From: Actinokineospora sp. NBRC 105648
GTDB taxonomy: Bacteria > Actinomycetota > Actinomycetes > Mycobacteriales > Pseudonocardiaceae
Reading direction: 5' to 3'
Assembly: GCF_030269645.1 (NCBI RefSeq)
Contig: NZ_BSTR01000060.1
Location: 1-43,850, forward strand
Length of the DNA stretch: 43,850 bases
Of this stretch, positions 31,732 to 43,850 are shown in pieces. Within the stretch, counting starts at the first letter, position 1. Each line of letters starts with the position of its first letter. Below the pieces are notes generated by a model. That model saw only the letters and a program-made list of their open reading frames with translations. It was not told the DNA's origin and ran no database searches. The position numbers and the translations under genes were made by a program.

Positions 31732-31755
31732 GTTCACTGCGACATCGGAGTGAAC
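31732..31755. promoter_or_regulatory. Candidate operator of the kinase-regulator pair
   Basis: GTTCACT at 31732-31738 and AGTGAAC at 31749-31755 are perfect inverted half sites with a 10-bp spacer. They lie upstream of the kinase gene, and one possible GTG start (31750) falls inside the right half, which argues for a later start. LuxR-class regulators bind such palindromes. Confidence 0.4.
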
Positions 31756-31860
31756 CGAGGGCTCGTCCGCTCCGAATGCCCGGTGACGGCGGCGGCCGTC
31801 GGTGCAACGCGGGGGACCCGCGCGCCGATGTCGCTAGAGGACACTCCCTGGGGGCGCCGA

Positions 31861-32508
31861 ATGGACTGGTCGCACGACCGACGCGCCGGCACGGGTCGCC
31901 GCCGAGCCGACCGTGACGAGCGGTCCGCGCTCAACGACCTGCTGCACGACCTCGGCCACGACCTGGCCACCCTGTCCCTGCTCACCGAGTCCGTCCGCGC
32001 CGACCCGGCGCTGAGCCCGGACACCCGGACCAGGGTCGAGCTGATCGATGCCCAGGTCACCCGGCTCATCGACCTGGTCAGGGGCGGTCCGCTCCGGCCG
32101 GTGGACGCGATCGACGTCACCGCCCTGCTCGCCCAGCTGGTCTCGGTGTTCGCCGCCGCGGGCGCGCCGGTCGAGCTGGTGCCCGGCGAGCCGGTGCGGG
32201 CTGTTCTGGACCCGGGCGTGCTCTGGCGGGTGGTGGCGAACCTGGTCGACAACGCGGTGCGCGCGGGCGGCGCGGTCCGGGTCGGCGCCTCGGGTGGCGA
32301 CAAGACGGTGGTCGAGGTGGCCGACTCCGGTCCGGGCTTCGGCGCCGGGCCGCCCGGGCATGCCGGGCGCGGACTGGGCATTGTGGACGGTCTGGTCCGG
32401 GCGGCGGGGGGCACCGTCGAGATCACCCCGGAACTCCCCACCGGTACCCGCATCCGAGTGACCTTCGGCGTCGTTGAGCCTGCTGACGGAACCCCGGAGG
32501 CAGAATGA
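31861..32508 (+). CDS. Soluble sensor-less histidine kinase
   Basis: About 215 residues from the ATG at 31861, which has a G-run 6 nt upstream; ATG 31828 and GTG 31750 are alternatives in the same frame. No membrane helix or sensor domain is present. A His-containing dimerisation helix reads LNDLLHDLGHDLATLSLLTE, and the ATPase domain has NLVDNAVRAGG (N box), DSGPGFG (G1) and RGLGIVDGLV (G2). It must get its signal from a partner or by direct binding in the cytoplasm. It overlaps the response regulator by 4 nt (ATGA), so the two form a cognate pair. Confidence 0.85.
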   Translation: MDWSHDRRAGTGRRRADRDERSALNDLLHDLGHDLATLSLLTESVRADPALSPDTRTRVELIDAQVTRLIDLVRGGPLRPVDAIDVTALLAQLVSVFAAAGAPVELVPGEPVRAVLDPGVLWRVVANLVDNAVRAGGAVRVGASGGDKTVVEVADSGPGFGAGPPGHAGRGLGIVDGLVRAAGGTVEITPELPTGTRIRVTFGVVEPADGTPEAE

Positions 32509-33161
32509 CCGACCTCGTCCTGTGCGACGACCACGCGGTCTTCGCCGACGCGCTGGGCACCGTGCTCGGCCAGCACGGCTTCGTGGTGCGCGCCGTCGCC
32601 GACACCGTGGCCGCCTCGGTGGCCGCGCTGCGCCGGATGCGCCCCGACCTGTGCCTGCTCGACCGCAACCTCGCCGACGGCGACGGGGTGGCCGCGCTCG
32701 GTGAGCTCACCGCGGCCAGCCCGCGCACCAAGATCCTGGTGCTCACCGCCGACGACGACCCCGAGGTCGTCGCCCGCGCCCTCGACGCGGGCGCGGCGGG
32801 CTACCTGCACAAGACCGGTAGCGTCCGCGCGCTGGCCCAGGCCCTGCGCCGGGTGCTCGACGGCGAGGTGGTCGTCGACCTGCCCACCCGCAACCGGGCG
32901 CCGCGGTCGCCGGAGGTGCTGCACGCGCACCGCCTCGCCGCCCACCTGACCCCGCGCGAGCGCCAGTGCCTGGCCCTGCTGGTCGAGGGCGCGGGCACCG
33001 CGGCGATGCAGCGCCGGATGGGGATCTCCTCGACCACCGTGCGCACCCACGTCCAAGCCCTGCTCACCAAGCTCGGGGTCCACTCCCGCCTGGAGGCGGC
33101 CTCGTTCGCGGTCCGCCACCGGCTGCTGGCCGACCTGCCCGACCGCGCTACCGGGACTTGA
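32505..33161 (+). CDS. LuxR/NarL-type response regulator
   Basis: A 218-residue regulator. The receiver is intact, with D8-D9, phospho-acceptor Asp53 (PDLCLLDRNLADGDG) and the Lys in YLHKTGS. The HTH (about 145-205) has LTPRERQCLALLVEG and STTVRTHVQALLTKLGVHSR. Its C-terminal KLGVHSRLEAA is close to that of the orphan regulator at 26584 (KLGVHSRLQAV), so the two may be related by duplication and read similar sites. It is translationally coupled to the kinase. Confidence 0.93.
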   Translation: MTDLVLCDDHAVFADALGTVLGQHGFVVRAVADTVAASVAALRRMRPDLCLLDRNLADGDGVAALGELTAASPRTKILVLTADDDPEVVARALDAGAAGYLHKTGSVRALAQALRRVLDGEVVVDLPTRNRAPRSPEVLHAHRLAAHLTPRERQCLALLVEGAGTAAMQRRMGISSTTVRTHVQALLTKLGVHSRLEAASFAVRHRLLADLPDRATGT

Positions 33162-33218
33162 ACGGCCGGGTCCGCGTCGCGGGTACCTGAATCGGCCGTC
33201 GGGGGCCACTATGTCCCC

Positions 33219-34772
<1,554 letters not shown>

Positions 34773-34773
34773 C

Positions 34774-35997
34774 ATGCGGACCACCCTCGACGGTGCCCTC
34801 CTGGCCGGGTTCGCCGCGGACCTCGCCACCGCCGACGCCGATCGCGCCCGCCGCTACCCGGGCGACTCGGCGGCGCGCCAGCCGGTGCACACCTGCTACG
34901 TCCCCGCCGACAAGATCACCGACGACCTGCCCGCGCGCTGGGGCACCGAGGCCCTCGCCACCCTCGACGAGCACGCTCCGGACGCCGCCGTGCTCGCCGG
35001 GATCATCGGTCTCCCGGCGGACCTGGCCCCGGCCGTGCACGAGCGGGTGCGCGCGAAGCTGGCCGCCGAGCCGGTCGAGGACCTCCGGGTCGACTTCGAG
35101 GACGGCTACGGGCTGCGGCCCGACGACGTCGAGGACGCCGACGCCGCCCGCGCGGCCGTGCTGCTGGACCGGTGGTCGCTGCCCGCCGCGGGCATCCGGA
35201 TGAAGTCCTTCGACACCCCGGACCTGCTGCGCCGGGGTCTGCGCACGCTCGACCTGGTGCTCACCGCGCTCGGCCGCCCGATCGCGCTGACCTTCCCGAA
35301 GGTCACCGGCCCGGCCCAGGTCGAGGTGCTGGGGCGCGCGCTCGACGTGCTCGAGCACCGGCTCGACCTGCGGGCGGGCGCGCTGACCTTCGAGATCCAG
35401 GTCGAGACCACCCAGGCGGTGGTCGACCACGCGGGCAGGCTGAGCGTGCCCAGGCTGATCGCGGCGGGCCGCGGCCGGGTGTCCGGCCTGCACTTCGGGA
35501 CCTACGACTACACCGCCGCCTGTGGCTTGGGCGCGGGCCAGCAGCACCTCGCGCACCCCGCCTGCGACTTCGCCCGGCACGCCATGCAGGTTGGCGCCGC
35601 GGGGACAGGCGTGCGGCTCTCCGACGGGTCCACCAACGTCTTGCCGGTCGGCGAGGCTGTGGCCCACGGCTGGCGTACCCACTATCGGCTTGTGCGTCGC
35701 TCTTTGGACAACGGCTTCTACCAAGGCTGGGACCTCCATCCCGCGCAGTTGGTCACCCGCTATGCCGCTGTCTACGCCCATCACCTGGAGTCGGCCGCCG
35801 CTAACGGTCAACGTCTTGCCTCTTACCTCGCCCGCACTACCGGCACTGTCTTGGACGAACCAGCAACCGCCGCCGCGCTAGCGCTATCGCTGCGCCGCGC
35901 GATCGACTGTGGGGCCTTGAGCGCCGAGGAAGTCACCCGACACTCGGGGCTGACGCGCGACGAGCTGAACGTGTTGGCCGAGCGGCGAACGCCGTGA
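34774..35997 (+). CDS. HpcH/HpaI aldolase-like protein (DUF6986-type)
   Basis: A 407-residue protein related to the HpcH/HpaI aldolase and citrate-lyase-beta TIM-barrel superfamily. [22 protein letters not shown] is a typical acidic segment. Metal ligands are suggested by Glu in [11 protein letters not shown] and Asp in [14 protein letters not shown]. The start is 1 nt after the malate synthase stop, and the allantoinase GTG overlaps its stop by 4 nt, so it is embedded in the pathway. No recognisable ureidoglycolate lyase is present in the window, so this protein is a candidate for cleaving ureidoglycolate or a related glyoxylate adduct. That function is an inference. Confidence 0.85.
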   Translation: MRTTLDGALLAGFAADLATADADRARRYPGDSAARQPVHTCYVPADKITDDLPARWGTEALATLDEHAPDAAVLAGIIGLPADLAPAVHERVRAKLAAEPVEDLRVDFEDGYGLRPDDVEDADAARAAVLLDRWSLPAAGIRMKSFDTPDLLRRGLRTLDLVLTALGRPIALTFPKVTGPAQVEVLGRALDVLEHRLDLRAGALTFEIQVETTQAVVDHAGRLSVPRLIAAGRGRVSGLHFGTYDYTAACGLGAGQQHLAHPACDFARHAMQVGAAGTGVRLSDGSTNVLPVGEAVAHGWRTHYRLVRRSLDNGFYQGWDLHPAQLVTRYAAVYAHHLESAAANGQRLASYLARTTGTVLDEPATAAALALSLRRAIDCGALSAEEVTRHSGLTRDELNVLAERRTP

Positions 35998-37310
35998 GCG
36001 ATCTGGTCTTCCGTGCCCAGCGGGTGGTCACCGATCGCGAAGCCCCGGCCTGCGTGCGCGTGCGCGAGGGCCGGATCGTGGCACTCGACCCGATCGATGC
36101 CCCTGTGGGTGACGCGCGCGTGGTCGACTTGGCGCCCGACGAGGTGCTGCTGCCCGGTCTGGTGGACACGCACGTGCACGTCAACGATCCCGGCCGGGCC
36201 GACTGGGAGGGCTTCCCGACCGCCACCAGGGCCGCGGCAGCGGGTGGCGTGACGACGATCGTGGACATGCCGCTCAACAGCCTCCCGCCCACGGTCGACG
36301 CACGGGCGCTGGGGATCAAGCGTGCGGCCGCGCGCGGCCGCACGCATGTCGACGTCGGTTTCTGGGGAGGTGCGGTTCCGGGCAACACCGGTGAGCTGGC
36401 CGCACTGCACGCCGGAGGTGTGTTCGGCTTCAAGTGCTTCCTGCTCGACTCGGGCGTTCCTGAGTTCGGGCACCTTGGGCAAGACGAGCTCGTCGGACAT
36501 CTGCGCGTCATCGCGGGCCTGGGCACCCTGCTCATCGCGCACGCCGAAGATGGCGCCGCGATCACCACCACGCCACCGGGCCGCTCTTACGCTGACTTTC
36601 TGGCTTCTCGCCCGCGCGTCGCTGAGAACTCCGCGATCGAACTGCTCGTGGATGCCGCGCGCCTCACCGGAGGCCGTGTGCACGTTGTCCACCTGTCCTC
36701 TTCGGACGCTCTACCGCTGCTGAGGGCCGCGAAGGCCGACGGCGTTCGGATAACCGTGGAGACCTGTCCGCATTACCTGACCTTCGCCGCTGAGGACATC
36801 CCCGACGGTGCCACTGCGTACAAGTGCTGCCCGCCGATCCGGGAAGCGGCCAACCGCGAGCTGCTCTGGCAGGGCCTCGCCGACGGCGTGATCGACATCG
36901 TGGTGAGCGACCACTCACCCTGCACCCCCGAGCTCAAGCGCCTCGACACCGGCGACTTCGCCGACGCGTGGGGAGGCGTCGCTGGGTTGCAGGTAGGCCT
37001 ATCGGCGGTGTGGACCGGTGCGAGGGTAAGAGGTGTCGGTCTACCGCAGGTAGTGCAATGGATGGCTGCGGGGCCGGCGGATCTCTTAGGTCTCCACCAG
37101 AAAGGCCGCATCGCCCCTGGTTTCGACGCCGACCTGGTCGTGTTCGCCCCGGAAGAGGAGTTCACTGTGGACGCCGCTGCCCTGCACCACCGCAACGCGG
37201 TAAGCGCCTACGACGGTGCGCGCCTGCGCGGCGTCGTCCGCTCTACCTGGTTGGGCGGCGTCGAGGTCTCCGGCGACCACCCGCGCGGTGCGCTGCTGGA
37301 GCGGGCGTGA
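35994..37310 (+). CDS. allB: Allantoinase
   Basis: A 438-residue cyclic amidohydrolase opening allantoin to allantoate. Metal-site residues are visible: His60 and His62 in [10 protein letters not shown], the carboxylated Lys146 in [10 protein letters not shown], His182 in IAHAEDGA, the later [13 protein letters not shown], and Asp in VSDHSPC. The GTG start overlaps the preceding gene by 4 nt, and the stop overlaps the allantoicase GTG by 4 nt. A rare TTA leucine codon occurs at 37086 (codon 365). It acts in the cytoplasm upstream of allantoicase. Confidence 0.96.
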   Translation: MSDLVFRAQRVVTDREAPACVRVREGRIVALDPIDAPVGDARVVDLAPDEVLLPGLVDTHVHVNDPGRADWEGFPTATRAAAAGGVTTIVDMPLNSLPPTVDARALGIKRAAARGRTHVDVGFWGGAVPGNTGELAALHAGGVFGFKCFLLDSGVPEFGHLGQDELVGHLRVIAGLGTLLIAHAEDGAAITTTPPGRSYADFLASRPRVAENSAIELLVDAARLTGGRVHVVHLSSSDALPLLRAAKADGVRITVETCPHYLTFAAEDIPDGATAYKCCPPIREAANRELLWQGLADGVIDIVVSDHSPCTPELKRLDTGDFADAWGGVAGLQVGLSAVWTGARVRGVGLPQVVQWMAAGPADLLGLHQKGRIAPGFDADLVVFAPEEEFTVDAAALHHRNAVSAYDGARLRGVVRSTWLGGVEVSGDHPRGALLERA

Positions 37311-38308
37311 GCGGCGCCTGGGTCACCCTCCCGGACCTGGCTTCCCGGCGCGCCGGTGGCGCGGTCGTGTGGGCCAACGACGAGACCTTCGCCGAGCGGG
37401 AGAACCTGATCACCCCGGCCGCACCCGGGTTCCGCCCGGCCACCTTCGGCCACAAGGGGCAGGTCTACGACGGCTGGGAGACCCGGCGCAGGCGCGAGCC
37501 CGGCGACGACCACGCGATCGTGCGGCTGGGCATGCCCGGCGTCCTGCGCGGGGTCGTCGTCGACACGGCGTTCTTCACCGGCAACTACCCGCCCGCCTGC
37601 ACCGTGTCCGCGTGCGCCGTGACCGGCTACCCGGACGTCGACGAGCTGCTCGCCGCCGACTGGACGGTGCTCGTCGACCGCGGCCCGCTCGACGGCGACA
37701 CCCGCAACGAGTTCGATGTGGACAGTCCGCGCCGGTTCACGCACGTGCGGCTCACCATCCACCCCGACGGCGGCGTGGCCCGGCTGCGCGCGCACGGCGA
37801 CCCGGTGGCCGACCCGGCGCGGCTGGACCCGGACGCCCTCGACCTCGCCGCGCTCGAACACGGCGGCCGGATCACCGCGTGCAGCAACATGTTCTACTCG
37901 ACCCCGAGCAACCTGATAGCCCCTGGACCCGCCGCGGTGATGGGGGAGGGCTGGGAGACCGCCCGCCGCCGCGACGACGGCAACGACTGGGTCGTCGTGC
38001 GACTCGCCGCCGCGGGCGTGATCAGGTTCGCTGAGCTGGACACCACCCACTTCAAGGGCAACGCCCCCGGTTGGGCCACCCTCAGCGGTAGCGCTGACGG
38101 CGAGTCTTGGTTCACCCTGCTCGACCGCACCCGCTTGCAGCCGGACACCCGCCACCGCTTCGCGCTTCACGACGTACCCGAGACCACCCACGCGCGGTTG
38201 GACATCTTCCCCGACGGCGGAATGGCCAGACTTCGTCTCCACGGGGCTCTTACCGCTGATGGCAGAGCAGAACTCCAGCGCGTGTACGCCGAGTCAGATG
38301 GCTCTTAG
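37307..38308 (+). CDS. alc: Allantoicase
   Basis: A 333-residue enzyme hydrolysing allantoate to ureidoglycolate and urea. It is built from two related beta-sandwich halves: first DGWETRRRR with [20 protein letters not shown] and [15 protein letters not shown], then [10 protein letters not shown] with [20 protein letters not shown] and [14 protein letters not shown]. This internal duplication is the family hallmark. The GTG start overlaps allB. The 3' end overlaps the convergent FhuF-like gene by 15 nt. Confidence 0.95.
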   Translation: MSGAWVTLPDLASRRAGGAVVWANDETFAERENLITPAAPGFRPATFGHKGQVYDGWETRRRREPGDDHAIVRLGMPGVLRGVVVDTAFFTGNYPPACTVSACAVTGYPDVDELLAADWTVLVDRGPLDGDTRNEFDVDSPRRFTHVRLTIHPDGGVARLRAHGDPVADPARLDPDALDLAALEHGGRITACSNMFYSTPSNLIAPGPAAVMGEGWETARRRDDGNDWVVVRLAAAGVIRFAELDTTHFKGNAPGWATLSGSADGESWFTLLDRTRLQPDTRHRFALHDVPETTHARLDIFPDGGMARLRLHGALTADGRAELQRVYAESDGS

Positions 38309-38956
38309 CCGCCGCATCCGCTCTTCAGGCCGCTGTCGGGGACACGACACGCACTTGTCCCCGCCGGTCGCCTCGAACACCAGGCAGCACGAGCCACGCC
38401 GCACGTAGTCGCGGCCGTTCACCGAGACGAACCTCGGCGTCGGCAGGTCCTTGACCTGCCCGCCCAGCGCCACGGCGAACTCCGGCCGCCCGCCCGCCCA
38501 CAGCACCCGGTTGGCCAGCGAGTCCGCGGCGATCGCCCACAGCGTCCGGGCCCGCGCGCCGCTCACCTCGGCCACGGCCGTGATCGCCGAGTCGAGGGCC
38601 GTCCACAGCGCGTCCACGGGGGACGCGCTGATCGCGTCCGAGGTGGCCGCCAGCAGTCGCCCGTCCGGGTGCAGGTGCAGCGTCACCCGGGTGGGATCCA
38701 GCGCTACACCTGTCACCACGAGTGACTCCACCGTCGGCGCCAGCAGCACCGAGCTCGCCGAGTACCACCACAGCACGCCCAAGACCGGCCGGTCCCCGAA
38801 CCGGTACAGCCTGCCCGAGGCAGCCAGCTGCGCGGCCAGCCACACCGGGTCCGCGATGGCCGCCACCGGCGCCGGGACCAGCCCGGAGGTCCCAGTCCCG
38901 GCGTGGTGGGGGAGTCGGGCGGTCAGCAGGCGGTACACGTTCCGCACGTCAGTCAT
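38294..38956 (-). CDS. FhuF-like (2Fe-2S)-binding protein
   Basis: A 220-residue protein with the C-terminal cluster motif of FhuF-type ferric reductases: Cys190-Cys191, then ten residues, then Cys202-x2-Cys205 (RRGSCCLVF and DKCVSCPRQ). The body (about 30-170) is the FhuF-like domain with WWYSASSVLLAP and SLANRVLWA. FhuF reduces iron in hydroxamate siderophores; no siderophore gene is seen nearby, so the link here is open. It is transcribed toward allantoicase and away from amt. Confidence 0.88.
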   Translation of the reverse strand: MTDVRNVYRLLTARLPHHAGTGTSGLVPAPVAAIADPVWLAAQLAASGRLYRFGDRPVLGVLWWYSASSVLLAPTVESLVVTGVALDPTRVTLHLHPDGRLLAATSDAISASPVDALWTALDSAITAVAEVSGARARTLWAIAADSLANRVLWAGGRPEFAVALGGQVKDLPTPRFVSVNGRDYVRRGSCCLVFEATGGDKCVSCPRQRPEERMRRLRAI

Positions 38957-38967
38957 CGCCAGACCAC

Positions 38968-40848
<1,881 letters not shown>

Positions 40849-40852
40849 GCCG

Positions 40853-43243
40853 ATGACCACGGGGGAGCGCGGCACGTCCCCGACCGCGGCGGACCTGGTC
40901 CTCGCCCGCGACCGACTCCTCGGCGCGGGCACCGGGACCAGGTCCGGCGCGTCGGGGCACCGACTGGGTCCGGCCGCCCTGCGCGAGGCACTGGCCGACC
41001 TGCACGAGTTCTGGCTCACCGCGCACGCCGCGGCGGCCGGGGTCGGCGGCCGGGGCGGTGGGGTGGCCCTGCTCGCGGTCGGCGGCCTGGGCAGGCGCGA
41101 GCTGGTGCCCTTCGCCGACCTGGACCTGGTCCTGGTGCACGAGGGCCGGGCGCCGCTCGACGCGGTGGCCGAGCGGCTCTGGTACCCGCTGTGGAACTCC
41201 GGTGTCGGCCTCGACCACTCGGTGCGCACCGTCGGCGAGGCGCTGGACGTGGCCGCGCACGACCTGCGCACCGCCATGGGCCTGCTCGACGCCCGGCACC
41301 TGGCGGGCGACGCCGAGGTCACCGCCCGGCTGGCCACCGCGGCCCGCGACCAGTGGCGCGGCGGGGTCCGCAAGCGGCTCGGCGAGCTGATCGAGTCGGT
41401 GCGCGGGCGCTGGTCGCGCGCGGGCGAGGTGGCGCACTGGGTCGAGCCCGACCTCAAGCACGGCCGCGGCGGCCTGCGCGACCTGGCCGTCCTCGACGCG
41501 CTCGCGCTGGCCCAGCTCGTCGACCGCCCGAGCGGCGAGGTCGTCCAAGCGCACACCCTGCTGCTCGACACCCGCACCGAGCTGCGCCGGATCGCGGGCC
41601 GCCCGCGCGATGTCCTCCAGCCGCAGGACGGCGACGAGATCGCCGCCGTGCTCGGCCTCGGCGACCGCTTCGCCCTCGCCCGCGCGCTCTCCGGCGCGGG
41701 CCGCGCCGTCGCCTACGCCCTGGACGTGGCCCTGCGCTCCACCGCCGCCGCCACCCCCACGCGCAAGGTCCTCGGCGTGCTGCGCCGCACCCCCGACCGC
41801 CGCCCCCTCGACGAAGGCGTTGTCCTGCACGGCAACGAGGTCGCCCTGGCCCGTGACGCCGACCCCGCCAAGGACCCCGGCCTGCTGCTGCGCGTCGCCG
41901 CAGCCGCGGGCCGCACCGGCCACCCGATCGCCCCCGGCGCGCTGTCCCGACTCGGCGAGTCCGCGCCCGAGCCGCGCGCGCCGTGGCCCGCCGAGGTGCG
42001 CCAAGACCTGGTGGCCCTGCTCGGCGCGGGGGAGGGGCTGACCGACGTGGTCGAGGCCCTCGACCGCACCGGCCTCTGGGCCCGGCTGTTCCCGGAGTGG
42101 GGCGCGGTCCGCGACCTGCCACCGCGCGACGCCGCGCACCTGTGGACCGTCGACCGGCACCTGGTGCGCACCACGGTGAACGCGGCCCGGCTGGTCACCT
42201 CGGTGTCGCGCCCGGACCTGCTGCTCATCGGCGCGCTGCTGCACGACATCGGCAAGGGCCGCGACCAGGACCACTCGGTGGTCGGCGCGGCCCTGGCCAC
42301 CCAGGTCTGCCAACGCCTCGGACTGTCCAAACAGGACGTCGCGGTGGTCTCGGCCGTGGTCCGCCACCACCTGCTGCTGCCGCACACCGCCACCCGCCGC
42401 GACGTCGAGGACGAGACCACCGTCCACCGGGTCGTGCGGACCCTCGGCGGCGACCCGGTGCTGCTGGAACTGCTGCACGCCCTCGCCGAGGCCGACTCCC
42501 TCGCCACCGGCCCGGGCGTGTGGACGGACTGGAAGGCCCGGCTCGTCACCGACCTCGTCACCCGCTGCCGCACCGCGATGGCGGGTGGCCCGCTACCCGA
42601 ACCGGTACCCCTCGACGACACCCAGCGCGCCCTGGCCACCTCGGTCAAGACATCGGGAAGACCCGACGTCCACCTCCACTCAGCCGCCCAGGCCGACGCG
42701 GGCACCACGTCGAGCACCATCACCCTGGCCACCCTCGACCTCCCAGGCGTCCTGTCCCGAGCGGCGGGCGTGCTGGCCCTGAACTCACTGGAGGTGCACG
42801 CCGCCACGGTCGCCATCCACACGGGTGTCGCCGTCGGCGTGTTCCAGGTGACCCCGCGCTTCGGCGCCATGCCGGACCCGGCCCTGCTGCGCGAGCAGTT
42901 CACCCGCGCGCTGTCGGGGTCGTTGCCACTGGCCGAGAAACTGGCCGCCAAGGAACGCGACTACGGCGGCCGAGCGGCGGACGCCCCGGAACCCAGAGTC
43001 CTGTGGTTCGACCACGAGGCAGGCGGATCGCCAGGAGCGGTGGTGCTGGAACTGCGCGCCGCCGACCGGATCGGCCTGCTGCACAGCGTCGCCGACGCCC
43101 TGGAGAAGGCGCACGTAGACATCCTCTGGGCAAGAGCCACCACCATGGGCGGCTCAGCCGTCGACTCCTTCAGCTTCCGCGCCGACAACACCCCAGCCCG
43201 CCGCCGGGCCCTGGAGACGGCCGTACTCCACGCCGCCCGCTGA
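40853..43243 (+). CDS. glnD: PII nucleotidyltransferase GlnD
   Basis: A 796-residue bifunctional enzyme. The nucleotidyltransferase motif is AVGGLGRRELVPFADLDLVL (residues 75-94, Asp89/Asp91). The HD domain has LLHDIGKGRDQDHS (His464-Asp465), which removes the nucleotide. Two ACT domains end the protein (about 630-700 and 720-796, TLDLPGVLSRAAGVLAL and AADRIGLLHSVADALE), the glutamine sensors. It starts 4 nt after glnK. In actinobacteria this enzyme adenylylates GlnK rather than uridylylating it. Confidence 0.96.
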   Translation: MTTGERGTSPTAADLVLARDRLLGAGTGTRSGASGHRLGPAALREALADLHEFWLTAHAAAAGVGGRGGGVALLAVGGLGRRELVPFADLDLVLVHEGRAPLDAVAERLWYPLWNSGVGLDHSVRTVGEALDVAAHDLRTAMGLLDARHLAGDAEVTARLATAARDQWRGGVRKRLGELIESVRGRWSRAGEVAHWVEPDLKHGRGGLRDLAVLDALALAQLVDRPSGEVVQAHTLLLDTRTELRRIAGRPRDVLQPQDGDEIAAVLGLGDRFALARALSGAGRAVAYALDVALRSTAAATPTRKVLGVLRRTPDRRPLDEGVVLHGNEVALARDADPAKDPGLLLRVAAAAGRTGHPIAPGALSRLGESAPEPRAPWPAEVRQDLVALLGAGEGLTDVVEALDRTGLWARLFPEWGAVRDLPPRDAAHLWTVDRHLVRTTVNAARLVTSVSRPDLLLIGALLHDIGKGRDQDHSVVGAALATQVCQRLGLSKQDVAVVSAVVRHHLLLPHTATRRDVEDETTVHRVVRTLGGDPVLLELLHALAEADSLATGPGVWTDWKARLVTDLVTRCRTAMAGGPLPEPVPLDDTQRALATSVKTSGRPDVHLHSAAQADAGTTSSTITLATLDLPGVLSRAAGVLALNSLEVHAATVAIHTGVAVGVFQVTPRFGAMPDPALLREQFTRALSGSLPLAEKLAAKERDYGGRAADAPEPRVLWFDHEAGGSPGAVVLELRAADRIGLLHSVADALEKAHVDILWARATTMGGSAVDSFSFRADNTPARRRALETAVLHAAR

Positions 43244-43730
43244 GTAGTCCTACCCACCCGCACTCAGGTGCCATCACGCTGGGCCATATCCCGGCCACCA
43301 GTCCAGACTTCCCCCTGTCACGCCAGCCGGGTTCGACAGTCCCATCGGGACCTCTCGGGAGCACCGCACCACCGCTTCACCGCCTCCCACCCCACCGCGT
43401 GATGTCCCACCGGAGGGGCCCGTCGAGGGGTCGGGCCCCACCCCGGTGGTCTCGATTGCCCCCGGGCCCCCGCCTCCACACCCCGGATCCGGCGCCGCCC
43501 CACCCGGCGACCACCCGCCCACTGCCCGCCCCCTCACTGCCCGCCCCACCCGGTAGCCACCTACCCAGGGCCCGCCTCACCCGCCAGCCGGCAACCGCCC
43601 CACCCACTGCCCGCCTCGTTGGCCTCCGCTTCTCCCACGCCCTTTCTCTCCCACCCCACCCACAGCCACCCGGCGACCCAACCCCACCCCCAGCGCCCAC
43701 TCCCCGCCCTGCATCCCATACGCCAATACC
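43244..43730. other. C-rich low-complexity spacer between glnD and the transposase
   Basis: About 490 bp without a credible gene. The plus strand is C-rich and G-poor with degenerate CCCACC/CACCCGCC repeats, as after kdpE and ftsY. A weak hairpin (CTGAGT at 43240-43245 with ACTCAG at 43262-43267) spans the glnD stop. I see no long-hairpin element here. In several actinobacteria ffh follows glnD; it is not in this spacer. Confidence 0.5.
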
Positions 43731-43850
43731 GCTAAGTTAACCGTGGGTGCGGTAGGATTTGCGGGTGGCGAGGGTCGGGCAGGTCAAGGCGCGTGGTGTG
43801 GATTCCGGTTCTGCGAGGTTGACGGATCGGGTTTCGTTGGGTGTGTTGGC
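43731..43850 (+). mobile_element. Left part of an IS4-type insertion sequence
   Basis: The element's coding start is at 43765 and it runs out of the window. The A/T-containing string CTAAGTTAACCG at 43732-43743 stands out from the C-rich flank and is the likely terminal inverted repeat; its partner lies outside the window, so the boundary is provisional. Confidence 0.5.
43765..43850 (+). CDS. IS4 family transposase, N-terminal fragment
   Basis: The first 28 residues from a GTG start read VARVGQVKARGVDSGSARLT then DRVSLGVLA. The pattern S-x-R-L-T-D-R-V-S-(L/I)-G-V-L matches the N-terminal domain of actinobacterial IS4-type transposases. The gene is cut by the window end, so integrity cannot be judged. 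Confidence 0.65.
   Translation, partial: MARVGQVKARGVDSGSARLTDRVSLGVL

Noticed and set aside
41983..43740. 585-residue plus-strand frame running past glnD
   Set aside because: It is out of frame with glnD, Arg/Pro-rich, and its tail reads the C-rich spacer; it has no protein-family features.

Overview
The window is high-GC DNA (strong G/C in third codon positions, many GTG starts, 4-nt GTGA/ATGA overlaps) from an actinomycete. The gene set fits a member of the Pseudonocardiales or a close relative: PII-type GlnK with Amt and GlnD, GlnR-like boxes, a mycothiol-type maleylpyruvate isomerase fold, Thr-rich surface stalks and rare TTA codons. This placement is an inference from gene content; no rRNA or tRNA is present.

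Layout. (1) 1-476 is non-coding: a truncated long hairpin element and a G-rich homopurine tract. (2) 477-2020 is a PadR regulator coupled to a HAAS-domain membrane protein. (3) 2038-9857 is a complete high-affinity K+ uptake operon: an unlisted 27-residue membrane peptide, kdpF, kdpA, kdpB, kdpC, kdpD and kdpE, with a phased-repeat operator candidate in front. (4) 9858-13147 holds a second long hairpin element, a secreted CAP-domain protein, a Thr-rich stalk protein and a secreted phosphodiesterase/phosphatase. (5) 13197-18775 has acylphosphatase, an ECF sigma/zinc-finger anti-sigma pair and smc. (6) 18772-24263 is an accessory block: DinB-like protein, four-TM protein, tandem GNAT, a cytokinin-dehydrogenase-like flavoenzyme and a sodium:solute symporter. 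(7) 24423-25946 is ftsY, followed by low-complexity DNA and a third long hairpin element. (8) 26584-33161 is a surface cassette: an orphan LuxR regulator whose phospho-Asp is replaced by Glu, a large membrane glycosyltransferase, a DUF4397 surface protein, a class-F-type sortase, and a sensorless histidine kinase with its LuxR partner. (9) 33219-38308 is a purine/allantoin catabolic run: malate synthase, an uncharacterised HpcH/HpaI-like protein, allantoinase and allantoicase. (10) 38294-43243 is a FhuF-like 2Fe-2S protein and the nitrogen operon amt-glnK-glnD behind an array of GlnR-like half sites. (11) The right edge carries the start of an IS4-type transposase.

How the parts work together. 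Regions 9 and 10 form one nitrogen theme: allantoin yields urea/ammonium and glyoxylate, malate synthase takes glyoxylate into central metabolism, and Amt/GlnK/GlnD transport and sense ammonium. acyP, smc, ftsY and amt-glnK-glnD look like a conserved actinobacterial backbone interrupted by accessory blocks.

The most unusual signal is a family of three long intergenic inverted repeats (about 1-126, 9972-10116 and 26270-26413). They share a nearly constant core and a one-sided bulge. Their outer arms differ in sequence between copies yet stay complementary within each copy, which points to selection for a folded RNA or single-stranded DNA. I do not recognise this family.
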